DNA from: Hoeflea ulvae
GTDB lineage: Bacteria; Pseudomonadota; Alphaproteobacteria; Rhizobiales; Rhizobiaceae
DNA: 64,000 nucleotides
Assembly (NCBI RefSeq): GCF_026619435.1
Contig: NZ_JAOVZQ010000001.1
Location: 3,169,501-3,233,500 of the forward strand
Reading direction: 5' to 3'
The notes below the pieces were generated by a model, which was given only the letters and a program-made list of their open reading frames with translations, was not told the origin of the DNA and did not search any database. Positions within the stretch are counted from its first letter, which is position 1; every line of letters starts with the position of its first letter. The position numbers and the translations under genes were made by a program. This document shows positions 10,642 through 19,826 of the stretch, piece by piece.

Positions 10642-11832
10642 TCACCGGTCGACCTCCCCGAACACGATATCGAGCGAGCCCAAGGCAGCGGACACGTCGG
10701 CCAGCTGGTGGCCGCGGCAGATGAAGTCCATCGCCTGCAGATGCGCGTATCCCGGCGCCCGGATCTTGCAACGGTAAGGCTTGTTGGAGCCATCCGAGAC
10801 CAGATAGACGCCGAATTCGCCCTTGGGCGCCTCGACCGCGGCATAGACCGCGCCTTCGGGCACCCGGTAGCCCTCGGTATAGAGCTTGAAGTGGTGGATC
10901 AGGGCTTCCATCGAGCGCTTCATCTCGCCGCGCTTGGGCGGCACGATCTTGCCGTCGGTGGCCGAGACCGGTCCGACCCGCTCCTTGCCGAGCAGCTGCT
11001 CGACACATTGCTTCATGATCTTCACCGATTCGCGCATTTCCTGCATGCGGATCAGGTAGCGGTCGTAACAGTCGCCATTCTTGCCGATCGGAATGTCGAA
11101 ATCGAGTTCCGAATAGCACTCGTAAGGCTGCGAGCGGCGCAGGTCCCAGGCAGCACCCGAGCCGCGCACCATGACGCCGGAAAAGCCCCAGGCCCAGGCG
11201 TCGTCGAGCGAGACGATGGCGATGTCGACATTGCGCTGCTTGAAGATCCGGTTGTCGGTCAGCAGCGTCTCGATGTCGTCACAGGTCTTCAGGAACGGAT
11301 CGCACCAGGCGCCGATGTCCTCGACAAGTTCATGCGGCAGGTCCTGATGAACGCCGCCGGGACGGAAATAGGCCGCATGCAGACGCGCACCACAGGCACG
11401 CTCGTAAAACACCATCAGCTTTTCGCGCTCTTCGAAGCCCCACAGCGGCGGGGTCAGCGCGCCGACATCCAGCGCCTGCGTGGTGATGTTGAGCAGGTGC
11501 GACAGGATCCGGCCGATTTCGGAGTAAAGCACCCGGATCAACTGGCCGCGCTTGGGCACGGTGGTGCCGGTCAGCTTCTCGATCGCCAGGGCGAAGGCGT
11601 GTTCCTGGTTCATCGGCGCGACATAGTCGAGCCGGTCGAAATAGGGAATTGCCTGCAGATAGGTCTTGGCCTCGATCAGCTTCTCGGTGCCGCGATGCAG
11701 CAGGCCGATATGCGGATCGACGCGCTCGACGATCTCGCCGTCGAGTTCCAGGACCAGCCGCAGCACGCCGTGCGCGGCCGGATGCTGGGGGCCGAAATTG
11801 ATGTTGAAGTTGCGGACGTTGTGTTCGTTCAT
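10642..11832 (-). CDS. nuoD: NADH-quinone oxidoreductase subunit D
   Basis: NuoD (49-kDa subunit) forms the quinone-binding pocket with NuoB and descends from [NiFe]-hydrogenase large subunits. The start at [10 protein letters not shown] gives 396 residues, the usual alphaproteobacterial length; a longer frame upstream only reads antisense-like residues over nuoC. The motif [13 protein letters not shown] near residues 11-23 includes the histidine that contacts the quinone headgroup, and [12 protein letters not shown] lies near residue 41. The C-terminus ends in the family pattern [13 protein letters not shown]. It follows nuoC by 10 bases and is separated from nuoE by 100 bases. Confidence 0.98.
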   Translation of the reverse strand: MNEHNVRNFNINFGPQHPAAHGVLRLVLELDGEIVERVDPHIGLLHRGTEKLIEAKTYLQAIPYFDRLDYVAPMNQEHAFALAIEKLTGTTVPKRGQLIRVLYSEIGRILSHLLNITTQALDVGALTPPLWGFEEREKLMVFYERACGARLHAAYFRPGGVHQDLPHELVEDIGAWCDPFLKTCDDIETLLTDNRIFKQRNVDIAIVSLDDAWAWGFSGVMVRGSGAAWDLRRSQPYECYSELDFDIPIGKNGDCYDRYLIRMQEMRESVKIMKQCVEQLLGKERVGPVSATDGKIVPPKRGEMKRSMEALIHHFKLYTEGYRVPEGAVYAAVEAPKGEFGVYLVSDGSNKPYRCKIRAPGYAHLQAMDFICRGHQLADVSAALGSLDIVFGEVDR

Positions 11833-11842
11833 GGCTGCGCCC

Positions 11843-12448
11843 TCACCCCTTGGCTTTTTCATCGCCCGGAAGCACGTAGTCGGTGCCTTCCCAGGGGGAG
11901 AGAAAATCGAAATTGCGGAATTCCTGCCGGAGTTCCACCGGTTCGTACACCACCCGCTTGACCTCGTCGTCATAGCGGACTTCGACAAAACCGGTGAGCG
12001 GGAAATCCTTGCGCAGCGGATGACCCTCGAAACCGTAATCGGTGAGGATACGGCGCAGATCCGGATGGCCGGAGAACAGGATGCCGAACAGGTCATAGGC
12101 TTCGCGCTCGAACCAGTCGGCGCCCGGATAGACCGCCGTCAGCGACGGAACGGGCACATCCTCGGAGGTAGAGATCGACACCCGGATTCGGAAATTCTGC
12201 CGCGGCGACAAGAGGTGATAGACCACCTCGAACCGCTCCGGCCGGCCCGGCCAGTCCACACCGCAGATATCGATGAAGCTGACGAACTGGCACTGCGAAT
12301 CGTCGCGCAGGAAGGTCATCAGCTCGATCAGCTTCGACGGCTGCGTCGTCAGCGTCAGTTCGTCATAGGCGATCACCGCGCCGTCGAACAGATCGCCTTT
12401 GACTTCCGTGAGATAGTCCGAAAGTTCCTTGAGGGCTTGGCTCATCAT
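11843..12448 (-). CDS. nuoC: NADH-quinone oxidoreductase subunit C
   Basis: NuoC (30-kDa subunit) packs against NuoD in the peripheral arm and has no cofactor. Start chosen at the double ATG (12448/12445) giving [13 protein letters not shown], with AGGAG five bases upstream, 8 bases after nuoB; the longer frame would overlap nuoB. The 201-residue protein shows the diagnostic ERE-containing block [20 protein letters not shown] near residues 119-138, followed by [19 protein letters not shown]. NuoC and NuoD are separate genes here, as in mitochondria-like complexes and unlike the fused E. coli NuoCD. Confidence 0.97.
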   Translation of the reverse strand: MMSQALKELSDYLTEVKGDLFDGAVIAYDELTLTTQPSKLIELMTFLRDDSQCQFVSFIDICGVDWPGRPERFEVVYHLLSPRQNFRIRVSISTSEDVPVPSLTAVYPGADWFEREAYDLFGILFSGHPDLRRILTDYGFEGHPLRKDFPLTGFVEVRYDDEVKRVVYEPVELRQEFRNFDFLSPWEGTDYVLPGDEKAKG

Positions 12449-12456
12449 CCGCTCTC

Positions 12457-13032
12457 CTAGCGCTCGATCGTGCCGGTGCGGCGCATCTTCTTTTGCAGAA
12501 GCAGCACCCCGTACAGCAGGGCTTCGGCTGTCGGCGGGCACCCGGGGACATAGATGTCCACCGGAACCACGCGGTCACAGCCGCGCACCACCGAGTAGGA
12601 ATAGTGGTAGTAACCGCCGCCATTGGCGCATGATCCCATCGAGATCACGTAGCGCGGCTCCGGCATCTGGTCATAGACCTTGCGCAGCGCCGGGGCCATC
12701 TTGTTGGTCAGGGTGCCGGCGACGATCATCACGTCCGACTGGCGCGGTGAGGCGCGCGGCGCGAAACCGAAGCGCTCGGCGTCATAGCGCGGCATCGACA
12801 TCTGCATCATCTCGACGGCGCAGCAGGCCAGGCCAAAGGTCATCCACATCAGCGAGCCGGTGCGCGACCAGTTGATCAGCTCATCGGTCGAGGTGACCAG
12901 AAAGCCCTTGTCGGCCAGCTCGTTGTTGATCTCGCCGAAAAACGGGTCATTGCTGCCCACCGGCTTGCCGGTGGCGGGATCAATGATGCCCTTGGGCGCA
13001 GGCGCCACCAATGGTGCGTTGATCACTCCCAT
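12457..13032 (-). CDS. nuoB: NADH-quinone oxidoreductase subunit B (cluster N2)
   Basis: NuoB (PSST homologue) holds cluster N2, the immediate electron donor to ubiquinone. The tandem-cysteine motif [11 protein letters not shown] and the further ligands in [10 protein letters not shown] and [12 protein letters not shown] are all present. I selected the ATG at 13032 ([10 protein letters not shown]), which has AGGGAG seven bases upstream and matches rhizobial N-termini; an ATG seven codons earlier (13053) is possible. The gene overlaps the end of nuoA by 10 bases. Length with this start is 191 residues. Confidence 0.96.
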   Translation of the reverse strand: MGVINAPLVAPAPKGIIDPATGKPVGSNDPFFGEINNELADKGFLVTSTDELINWSRTGSLMWMTFGLACCAVEMMQMSMPRYDAERFGFAPRASPRQSDVMIVAGTLTNKMAPALRKVYDQMPEPRYVISMGSCANGGGYYHYSYSVVRGCDRVVPVDIYVPGCPPTAEALLYGVLLLQKKMRRTGTIER

Positions 13033-13388
13033 TCGAGGGCTCCCTTTTTCCATTCATAGACAAAGCCGATGGTGAGCACGCCGAGAAACACCATCATCGA
13101 CCAGAATCCCATCCAGCCGATATCGCCGAACGACACCGCCCAGGGAAACAGGAATGCGACTTCAAGGTCAAAGATGATGAACAGGATCGACACCAGATAG
13201 AACCGCACGTCGAATTTCATGCGCGCGTCATCGAATGCGTTGAAGCCGCATTCATAGGCCGAGAGTTTTTCCGGATCCGGATTCTTGTATGCGATCGCGA
13301 AAGGCGCGATCAGCAAGGCCAGTCCGATGACCAGCGCAAGTCCGATGAAAATGGCAATTGGCACATAAGCGCCCAGAAGTTCCGTCAT
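13023..13388 (-). CDS. nuoA: NADH-quinone oxidoreductase subunit A
   Basis: NuoA (ND3 homologue) is a three-helix membrane subunit and the first gene of the operon. Helix 1 is near residues 8-32. The long loop between helices 1 and 2 contains [20 protein letters not shown], near residues 44-63, including the cysteine whose exposure marks the deactive state in mitochondrial ND3. Helices 2 and 3 follow. At 121 residues it has family length. Confidence 0.97.
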   Translation of the reverse strand: MTELLGAYVPIAIFIGLALVIGLALLIAPFAIAYKNPDPEKLSAYECGFNAFDDARMKFDVRFYLVSILFIIFDLEVAFLFPWAVSFGDIGWMGFWSMMVFLGVLTIGFVYEWKKGALEWE

Positions 13389-13812
13389 GACGTCCGTTCC
13401 TGTATCCGCGACAGTCGAGGCTCCGGTCCTGGCTCAAGGTCTGGAGCAGGCCCCTCACCTGCGCGGCTGATCATGTTGCAACGCGGCGTGGTTAGCGCAG
13501 CCCGGCACCCTGCGCAAGAGCACGCAAGGCATTTGCTGCTATAGTACCAGCTTTCACGCGTCATTGTTTCGCCAGACCGGCACCCCATGGCAAGCTTTTT
13601 CAGCAGCGTTCAGTTCAGGCCAATCGCCGCATCCCGCAGGAAATCGCGACAAGCCAGACTCATCCCCACAAGGAGGAGCAGTCTGGTATAGCCTGTGAAC
13701 AAGAGCAGGAACAGTCCGGACGAAACAATCGGGCGCCGGAGCGCCGAATGTTCGGTCTGTATGCAAGACTGAAGAAGGGGCTGTTTTGCGAAACAGCCGA
13801 AAAGTTGAAAAA
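13389..13812. promoter_or_regulatory. Intergenic region upstream of nuoA
   Basis: This 424-base gap between tRNA-Asp and nuoA should contain the nuo promoter, reading on the minus strand. A possible -10 element TACTAT is at 13541-13546 (minus strand), but I found no convincing -35 at 16-18 bases from it. No coding sequence with family features was recognised. Short open frames here carry no recognisable protein pattern. Confidence 0.3.
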
Positions 13813-13889
13813 TGGCGCGAGTGACGGGACTCGAACCCGCGACCTCCGGCGTGACAGGCCGGCACTCTAACCAACTGAGCTACACCCGC
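13813..13889 (-). tRNA. tRNA-Asp (GUC anticodon)
   Basis: Read on the minus strand, the 77-base gene starts GCGGGTGTAGCTCAG and ends CACTCGC-G-CCA, with the CCA encoded. The acceptor stem pairs over seven positions with one G-U. The anticodon arm is CCGGC-CTGTCAC-GCCGG, giving anticodon GTC, and the T arm contains GGTTCGAGTCC. All cloverleaf elements are present. Confidence 0.97.
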
Positions 13890-14136
13890 GCATTTTTCAG
13901 ACGAAACAGTGGGTGACCGCCGTTCCGTGAGCGGTGAATTACGGGGTTCGCACAGAGGTGTCAAGCGTCGATTGCGAAGGAAATCGACAAAGTTGAAACT
14001 TGTTGGAAAACAGCCCCCTCCAAACCCGTCTGCGAAGCGCGGGCAATCCCGCAAGCTTGCGCTTTGATGTCAAACCGGGCTGCTTTTTTCTTGCGGAACC
14101 GCCGCGAACCTCCTAAAGGAAGCGCCACCGAACTGG

Positions 14137-14212
14137 GGGCGATTAGCTCAGTTGGTAGAGCGCCTCGTTTACACCGAGGATGTCGGGAGTTCGAGTCTCT
14201 CATCGCCCACCA
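14137..14212 (+). tRNA. tRNA-Val (UAC anticodon)
   Basis: The 76-base gene begins GGGCGATTAGCTCAG and ends ATCGCCC-A-CCA with an encoded CCA. The acceptor stem pairs perfectly. The anticodon arm is CCTCG-TTTACAC-CGAGG, giving anticodon TAC (valine). The D and T arms have the standard conserved bases. Confidence 0.97.
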
Positions 14213-14299
14213 TATTCTCCCTGATTTCAGCATTCTCGCGTTGCCGCACCCGTCGCCCGGCAGAGCCATGTCCTGCGTCCGCAAACATGCGCCCTTGGC

Positions 14300-15497
14300 C
14301 TATGGTGCGCTCACCATCCAGCCGCGATTGTCGGCGCCGAACACCTCATGGCCGGATTCGGTGAGAATGACGGTGTCCTCGAGCTTGATATAGCCGCGCA
14401 CTGGGATGCTGCATGGTGGTTTCCACCGACAGCACCATGCCGGGCTGGAACGGCCTGTCGGCGTCACTGCCCTCATAGGCCACCGGATGGTTTGTCATCA
14501 GGAACGGCGCCTCGTGGCTGATCAGGCCCATGCCATGGGCAAAGAAGTCGTTATGGGCGGCATTGGGCCCGCGCCGCAGTTCAGCTTCGGCAGCAGTCAC
14601 CATCGCGGCGCCGGTTTTCCCCGGCGCGATCTCGGCAAAGGCCGCCTGCTGCACCGATTCGACCTCGGCAAGGATGTCGACCAGTTCCGAATCGGGATCG
14701 CCAAGTACGCCCATGCGGCAGATGTCGCCGATATAGCCGTGCAGATTGCCGCCCGAATCGATCGACATCACCTCGCCCTTGTTCCATCGCTGGCCTGAAC
14801 CGGCGCGAATGTGGCTGTCACCGAGCGTGAGCAGGCAATACTCGAATGTCAGCTCCCGCTTTGTCTCTTCCTGCCGCAGCCGCTCGATGATCTCGAATTT
14901 CGACGTCCCCTCGCCCGAAGCCTTTATCGTCGCCTGCATCGACTCGCTGATCCGCGCCGTCGCCTCGCGCAGGAGATCCAGCTCTTGCCCGGTCTTGATC
15001 ATCCTGAGCCGTGTCAGCACCATGCTGGCATCCGCAAAACTGGCCTGCGGCAGCGCCCCGGCAAGGGCGTCGTAGCCGTCCTTGGGCATGAACCCGGCTT
15101 CAAAGCCGATCCGCCCGCTGGCGACGCCGCAGGACTGCAGATAGTCGGCCGCGGCTTCCATGGTGTCGACCGAGCCCCAGTGGTCGGGCCGGAACTCCGG
15201 CACCCAGAACGGCGCCACCTTGTGCTCATAGATCTCCATCTTGTTGGCGAAATAGCCGGTCTTGCCGGCATCGCCCCGGATATAGACGAAGGCCGGCAGA
15301 TACCGGCTCTGGCCGATGGCATCCATCGCCGAGAAGAAGATGAACTGATAGCCGCCAAGCAGATAGCGGACATTGTGTTTCGAGGTGGCGACAATGGCAT
15401 CAAGCCCGGCGGCCTCCATTGCGGCGTCAAGGTCCTCGAACCGGTATGGCAGGTCCTGGGCGGATGCGGCATGCATCGGGGCGATATCGTGGATCAT
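14300..15497 (-). pseudogene. M24 family metallopeptidase (Xaa-Pro peptidase-like), frameshifted near the 3' end
   Basis: The product resembles M24 'pita-bread' peptidases that cleave Xaa-Pro bonds or related amides with two metal ions. Metal-ligand motifs seen are SIDSGGNLHGYIGDICRMG (two Asp), FFAHGMGLISHEAP (His) and VLSVETTM (Glu). After ...ETTMQHP the frame goes wrong: as sequenced it ends at 14346 with an unrelated Arg/His-rich tail. The -1 shifted frame continues RGYIKLEDTVILTESGHE to a TAG at 14300, restoring the fifth metal ligand (Glu in KLEDT). One extra C in CATCCCAGTG (plus-strand GGG near 14403-14405) explains this. It is the last gene of a unit with cupin, TIM-barrel and UPF0261 genes. 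It may be a true pseudogene or a sequencing error. The start at 15497 has AGGAAG upstream. Confidence 0.8.
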
Positions 15498-15512
15498 GGC
15501 AGTCTTCCTGGT

Positions 15513-15926
15513 TCAATCATGGGGCGGCAGGACAAGGCGGAAATCGGGCAGTTCGCGCAGCGCCTCCTCGGGCCCTGCCGGACTGTAGACCACAAACAGC
15601 TTCATCGGCTCGGAGCCGGTGTTGAGCGTCGAGTGGAAACGGCTTTCGGGCACGAAGATGGTGCAACCGGCGCGCACATGTTGGGTGACCGGGTTGCCGT
15701 CGGTATCCTCGATCATCTGCTCGCCGCTGCCTTCAAGCACATAGATGATCTCCTCGGCGCCGGGATGATTGCGGCGGGTGTGGCCCTGGCCGGACGGCAC
15801 ATGGACGACCCCGGCCGAGAATTTGCAGGCGCCATTGACCTTCGGCCCGCAGGTCAGCGTCAGATGGCCCCAGTCAAAGGCGAATCGCTCCACAGCTTCC
15901 GGATAGACAAATAGATTCTCGCTCAT
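15513..15926 (-). CDS. Cupin-domain protein
   Basis: A 137-residue single-domain cupin. Motif 1 has the metal-binding pattern [21 protein letters not shown] (His, His-like position, Glu, Gly; near residues 48-68) and motif 2 is [12 protein letters not shown] near residues 93-104. Small cupins with this arrangement often bind a metal and act as sugar isomerases, dioxygenases or ligand sensors, and the sequence alone does not choose among them. It overlaps the upstream TIM-barrel gene by 4 bases (ATGA), and the M24 gene follows 15 bases on, so all are co-translated. A role in the same carbohydrate-linked pathway is inferred. Confidence 0.85.
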   Translation of the reverse strand: MSENLFVYPEAVERFAFDWGHLTLTCGPKVNGACKFSAGVVHVPSGQGHTRRNHPGAEEIIYVLEGSGEQMIEDTDGNPVTQHVRAGCTIFVPESRFHSTLNTGSEPMKLFVVYSPAGPEEALRELPDFRLVLPPHD

Positions 15927-16771
15927 GCCTGGCTTCCTTTCAGATTTGGCAGCGCCTTGAAGGTCTTGATCTGGTCGCGGATGGCGGTTTCCGCCGGCAG
16001 CCTTTCGGCCGAGCTTGCACCGTAAAAGCCGTGGCAGCCATTGCAGCGCGACAGCACATAGGCGGTGTCATCGGGCATCGAGATCGGCCCGCCGTGACAC
16101 AGGACGATGATGTCGGGGCGAATCGCCCGCGCCGCTGCGGCGATGCCATCGATTTCGCTCACGCAATCATCCAGGCTCTTGGCGGACGTCGCGCCGATGC
16201 TGCCGCCGGTGGTCACCCCCATATGGGCGACGATGATGTCGGCGCCGGCGCGGGTCATGGCTTCGGCCTCTTCCGGGTTGAAGACATAGGGCGTGGTCAG
16301 GAGATCCAGCTCGTGGGCCGCCGCAATCATGTCGACCTCGAGACCGAAGCCCATGCCGGTCTCCTCGAAACTCTGTCGCATGGCGCCGTCAAACAGGCCG
16401 ATGGTCGGAAAATTCTGCACCCCGGAAAAGCCCATGGCTTTCAGCTCCGCCAGGAATTGCGGCATCAGGATGAAGGGATCGGTGCCGTTGACGCCGGCCA
16501 GCACCGGGGTGTGACGCACCACCGGCAGCACTTCCACCGCCATTTCCTTGACGATCTCGTTGGCATTGCCATAGGCCAGAAGCCCGGCGGCCGAGCCGCG
16601 ACCGGCCATGCGGTAGCGGCCGGAATTGTAGATGATGATCAGATCGATGCCGCCGGCCTCCTCGGCCTTGGCCGAAAGCCCGGTCCCTGCCCCGCCGCCG
16701 ATGATCGGAACACCTTCGGCCACCATGGCTGTGAGTCGTGCGAGAATGTCGGAGCGGGAAATTGCTGGCAT
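15923..16771 (-). CDS. TIM-barrel protein of the phosphoenolpyruvate hydrolase-like family (Tm-1 C-terminal domain homologue)
   Basis: A 282-residue TIM-barrel protein. Recognisable features are the N-terminal [20 protein letters not shown] with [19 protein letters not shown] (near residues 20-65), then [11 protein letters not shown], the central [12 protein letters not shown] near residue 184, and [18 protein letters not shown] near residue 230. This pattern belongs to the COG5564 family, annotated as TIM-barrel or phosphoenolpyruvate hydrolase-like proteins. The plant Tm-1 resistance protein has this domain as its C-terminal half and UPF0261 as its N-terminal half; here the UPF0261 gene is the next one upstream, 11 bases away. 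No enzyme activity is established for the bacterial proteins to my knowledge. Confidence 0.82.
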   Translation of the reverse strand: MPAISRSDILARLTAMVAEGVPIIGGGAGTGLSAKAEEAGGIDLIIIYNSGRYRMAGRGSAAGLLAYGNANEIVKEMAVEVLPVVRHTPVLAGVNGTDPFILMPQFLAELKAMGFSGVQNFPTIGLFDGAMRQSFEETGMGFGLEVDMIAAAHELDLLTTPYVFNPEEAEAMTRAGADIIVAHMGVTTGGSIGATSAKSLDDCVSEIDGIAAAARAIRPDIIVLCHGGPISMPDDTAYVLSRCNGCHGFYGASSAERLPAETAIRDQIKTFKALPNLKGSQA

Positions 16772-16782
16772 GGATGGTCTTT

Positions 16783-17979
16783 CTAGGTCAGGTGATGGAC
16801 AGGAAGGCGTCGGCTGCGGCCACTGGCGAAGGCCGGATCATTGATATGCAGCGGCAGACGCTCGATGCGACGATTTTCGGAGGTCTCGAAGGCCGCCTCG
16901 ATTGCGCCAAACAGGGCCGCATCGGCTTCAGGATCGAAAAACGCGCCGCCCTCGATGTCGAGCGCCGAAACGCCGCGCTCGGGAATCAGAAACCGCACCG
17001 GGCCATTGCAGGCATTGAGCTTGCGGCCAATCCAGTCGCCGACCCGGCGGCAGTCTTCCGGTGTGGTCCGCATCAGCGTCACATTGGGATTGTGATGGTA
17101 GAATTTGCGGCCCGCATGGATCTCGGGGACCGTGTCCGGCGCCCAGAAATTGACCATGTCGAGCGCGCCCACTGATCCGACATAGGGCACGCCGCTGCGG
17201 GCGATCGCGTCAAAGCGCTCGGCGGTGGCCGGCAGCACTCCGCCCAGCAGGAGATCGCAGACCTCGGTGGTGGTGATATCGAGCACGCCGGAGAGCACCC
17301 GGTCATCGACCAGTTTTTCCATGGTTCGCCCGCCGACACCGGTTGCGTGAAACACCATGCAATCATGCGTGGCTTCAAGCCGGCTGACAATTGCGGTAAC
17401 GCAATCGGTGGTGACGCCGAACATGGTCAGCCCGATCGACTGCTGTCGATCCGTCTTTTCGTAAGGTGAGGCAGCCATGCCGGCGATGGCCCGGGCGGCA
17501 TTGTGAAGGATCATCCGGCTCAACTGGTTGAGCCCGGCAAAATCGGTGACCGAGGGCATCATGATGATGTCGGAAATGTCGACATAGGGCGCAACATCGC
17601 CGGACGCCAGCGTCGAGACCATGATCTTCGGCAACCCGTAGGGCAGCGCGCGCATGCCCTCGGTGATGATCGAGGTGCCGCCGCCGCCGCCGAAACCGAT
17701 GACTGCGGCAATATCGTCGCGGCCGACGACATACCGTGCGAATGCCTCGCCCATGGCGCTGACGGCCACGCCGCGGTCGTCACCGCCAAGCACCGCATCT
17801 GCGCCGTCGGGGTGATGAGCGGCCATCTCCCCGGCGCTCACATCGACCTCGACCGATCCCGCCCGGGTTCCCACATCAAGGCTGCGCACCGGCACACCCG
17901 CATCGGCGACACGCCGCGCCAGATAGGCGAGTTCCGCTCCCTTGGTGTCGGCAGTGCCGACCACATAGACGTATTTCAA
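16783..17979 (-). CDS. UPF0261 / Tm-1-like ATP-binding-domain protein
   Basis: The 398-residue product matches UPF0261 (COG5441), the bacterial counterpart of the ATP-binding N-terminal half of plant Tm-1. Features are [20 protein letters not shown] at the N-terminus, a glycine-rich loop [16 protein letters not shown] near residue 91, and [19 protein letters not shown] near residue 200. I place the start at a TTG (17979), with GGGAGG six bases upstream; the frame stays open 44 more codons, but these show no similarity to the family. It is the first gene of a four-gene unit (UPF0261, TIM barrel, cupin, M24). A GntR-type palindrome at 18100-18110 lies at its predicted promoter. Confidence 0.85.
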   Translation of the reverse strand: MKYVYVVGTADTKGAELAYLARRVADAGVPVRSLDVGTRAGSVEVDVSAGEMAAHHPDGADAVLGGDDRGVAVSAMGEAFARYVVGRDDIAAVIGFGGGGGTSIITEGMRALPYGLPKIMVSTLASGDVAPYVDISDIIMMPSVTDFAGLNQLSRMILHNAARAIAGMAASPYEKTDRQQSIGLTMFGVTTDCVTAIVSRLEATHDCMVFHATGVGGRTMEKLVDDRVLSGVLDITTTEVCDLLLGGVLPATAERFDAIARSGVPYVGSVGALDMVNFWAPDTVPEIHAGRKFYHHNPNVTLMRTTPEDCRRVGDWIGRKLNACNGPVRFLIPERGVSALDIEGGAFFDPEADAALFGAIEAAFETSENRRIERLPLHINDPAFASGRSRRLPVHHLT

Positions 17980-18099
17980 AGCTTCCTCCCGCCTTTCAAT
18001 ACCCTCTCCCGCGTCCGGCTCCGGTCCGGCGCGTCCGCCCGCCGGCAGACCCGGTCCTGACAGCACGATAGCCTCCTGCACCAGTCGATTCCGTCGATC

Positions 18100-18141
18100 T
18101 GGTCTTACCAAATAGGAGTCTGTTCAGCTTCAAACGTCAAG
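18100..18141 (-). promoter_or_regulatory. Predicted promoter and GntR-type operator for the UPF0261 unit
   Basis: On the minus strand, TTGACG (18140-18135) is followed after 17 bases by TCCTAT (18117-18112), a plausible sigma-70-like pair. One base further is the palindrome TGGTAAGACCA (18110-18100). It fits the pattern TGGTNNNACCA shared with three other intergenic sites in this island, placed to overlap the transcription start, consistent with repression. The TTG start of the first gene is about 120 bases downstream. The operator is seen directly; regulator identity is inferred. Confidence 0.6.
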
Positions 18142-18247
18142 TGAAATAGCGACAGTCAACCCAAACAAACTTCAAATTCCCTATGTTCCATGGCCTTTTT
18201 AGCTGAGAAGCCGGGGAAGTGCGCGAAAATCAGCTGACAGGAAGCGC

Positions 18248-18276
18248 TTGACCGTTTTGCTTTTTGGTAATACCAA
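18248..18276 (+). promoter_or_regulatory. Predicted promoter and GntR-type operator for the ABC transporter unit
   Basis: TTGGTAATACCAA at 18264-18276 is a perfect 13-base palindrome containing TGGTNNNACCA. TTGACC at 18248-18253 lies 17 bases before TACCAA (18271-18276), so the operator would cover the spacer and -10 of a promoter reading towards the binding-protein gene (start 18432). The -10 match is weak. The site resembles operators of UxuR/ExuR-like FadR-family GntR regulators (TTGGT..ACCAA). Confidence 0.6.
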
Positions 18277-18431
18277 TTTGGAATTAACCGTGACAGTGGA
18301 GGGTCACCCAGAACGCCACAGGAGTGAAGCATACCGGCAACGGTCAGGATCGCGGCGCAACTGCCACCGATTCACAATCCGAACATGTCGGCGACTGAAA
18401 ACCGAATGTGATTCAACGGGAGGAGAACAAC

Positions 18432-19742
18432 ATGCGCAATAAACTCATCGGCATGGCCGGCGGACTGGCGCTTGCACTGGCAAGCGGCACCTCGGCCTAT
18501 GCGCAGGAACTGACGATTTTCTGGGCGGAATGGGATCCGGCCAACTATCTTCAGGAGCTTGTCAACGAATATGAGGCCGAAACCGGCGTCTCGGTGACGG
18601 TGGAAACCACGCCGTGGTCGGATTTCCAGACCAAGGCGTTCACCGAATTCAACGCCCGCGGCTCGGCCTATGACATGATCGTCGGCGACAGCCAGTGGCT
18701 CGGCGCCGCATCAGAAGGCGGCCATTATGTCGACCTCACCGACTTCTTCAACGAGCACAATCTCGGCGAAGTCATGGCGCCGGCCACGGTGAAATACTAC
18801 GCCGAATATCCGGGCAATTCCGGGAAATACTGGGCGGTTCCGGCTGAAGGCGACGCCGTCGGCTGGTCCTATCGCAAGGACTGGTTCGAGGATCCCGCCG
18901 AAATGGCGGCGTTCAAGGAGAAATACGGCTATGACCTGGGCGTTCCGGCAGACTGGAAACAGCTCACCGACATCGCCGAGTTCTTCCACCGTCCCGACGA
19001 GAACCGCTACGGCATCGCCATCTACACCGACAATTCCTATGATGCGATGGTGATGGGTGTCGAGAACGCGATCTTCTCCTATGGCGCAGAACTCGGCAAT
19101 TTCGAGACCTACGAAGTCGACGGCTACGTCAACAGCGACAAGGCCGTGGCAGCGCTGGAGAACTACAAGAAGCTTTACAGCTTCACCCCTCCGGGTTGGG
19201 CCAAGACCTTCTTTGTCGAGAACAACCAGGCGATCACCGAAGGCCTCGTGGCCATGTCGATGAACTATTTCGCCTTCTTCCCGGCATTGCTCAACGATTC
19301 CACCAACCCGCACGCCGCCAATACCGGCTTCTTCGCCAATCCGGCAGGCCCGGATGGCGACCAGTTCGCCGCCCTTGGCGGACAGGGCATCTCCATCGTC
19401 AGCTATTCCGAAAATCAGGAAGAGGCGATGAAGTTCCTGGAATGGTTCATCAAGGACGAAACCCAGAAGCGCTGGGCCGAACTGGGTGGCTACACAGCCA
19501 GCGCGGCAGTGCTCAAATCCGACGAGTTCCGACAGGCCACGCCTTACAACGAGGCGTTCTACCAGACCATGTTCAAGGTCAAGGACTTCTGGGCAGTGCC
19601 GGAATTCGCCGAATTGCTGACCTCTGCCAACCAGCGTCTGTATCCGTTCATCGTCGGCAATGAAGGCACGGCCAAGGAAACCCTCGACGCCCTGGCGGCG
19701 GACTGGGAAGCCACCTTCAAGAAATACGGTCGCGCGCAGTAA
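18432..19742 (+). CDS. ABC transporter sugar-binding protein (periplasmic, COG1653-type)
   Basis: A 436-residue periplasmic solute-binding protein for an importer of sugars or sugar derivatives. It begins with a signal peptide (positively charged MRNKLIG, hydrophobic core, cleavage after SAYAQ near residue 26). The mature part starts ELTIFWAEWDPANYLQEL, a pattern of the UgpB/MalE-like extracellular binding proteins (SBP_bac_1). GGGAGGAG lies 6 bases upstream of the ATG. It is the first gene of a six-gene transport operon; a hairpin follows before the permeases, a common arrangement that raises binding-protein expression. The substrate cannot be read from the sequence; the neighbouring enzymes suggest a modified or acidic sugar or glycoside. 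Confidence 0.92.
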   Translation: MRNKLIGMAGGLALALASGTSAYAQELTIFWAEWDPANYLQELVNEYEAETGVSVTVETTPWSDFQTKAFTEFNARGSAYDMIVGDSQWLGAASEGGHYVDLTDFFNEHNLGEVMAPATVKYYAEYPGNSGKYWAVPAEGDAVGWSYRKDWFEDPAEMAAFKEKYGYDLGVPADWKQLTDIAEFFHRPDENRYGIAIYTDNSYDAMVMGVENAIFSYGAELGNFETYEVDGYVNSDKAVAALENYKKLYSFTPPGWAKTFFVENNQAITEGLVAMSMNYFAFFPALLNDSTNPHAANTGFFANPAGPDGDQFAALGGQGISIVSYSENQEEAMKFLEWFIKDETQKRWAELGGYTASAAVLKSDEFRQATPYNEAFYQTMFKVKDFWAVPEFAELLTSANQRLYPFIVGNEGTAKETLDALAADWEATFKKYGRAQ

Positions 19743-19767
19743 CAGCGTTCAATCACCGCGACACATA

Positions 19768-19789
19768 AAGGGGCGCTGCGGCGCCCCTT
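19768..19789 (+). terminator. Hairpin after binding-protein gene (partial terminator or mRNA stabiliser)
   Basis: AAGGGGCGC-TGCG-GCGCCCCTT forms a perfect 9-base stem with a 4-base loop, 25 bases after the binding-protein stop. No long U-run follows. In ABC importer operons such hairpins usually protect the upstream mRNA or cause partial termination, giving more binding protein than permease. Confidence 0.6.
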
Positions 19790-19826
19790 CCTTCCCAGCC
19801 AATCAGAAGCGCAAGGAATTTTACCC

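Larger units (their letters stand above)
17980..18431. other. Divergent intergenic region between UPF0261 and ABC transporter units
   Basis: This 452-base gap holds the two operator sites described separately (18100-18110 and 18264-18276), 163 bases apart, one for each direction. The segments 17985-18099 and 18280-18415 show no recognisable gene. The plus-strand mRNA would have a leader of roughly 130-150 bases before the binding-protein ATG; no riboswitch pattern was recognised in it. Confidence 0.5.

Noticed and set aside
9330..10844. NuoE beginning 101 codons further upstream
   Set aside because: The additional residues are Arg/Ser/Thr-rich shadow sequence overlapping nuoD; the internal ATG at 10541 has a ribosome-binding site and matches the family.
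13813..14212. tRNA-associated integration site for a genomic island
   Set aside because: I saw no duplicated tRNA 3' end or integrase near the two tRNA genes, and the carbohydrate island has codon and base use similar to its neighbours.
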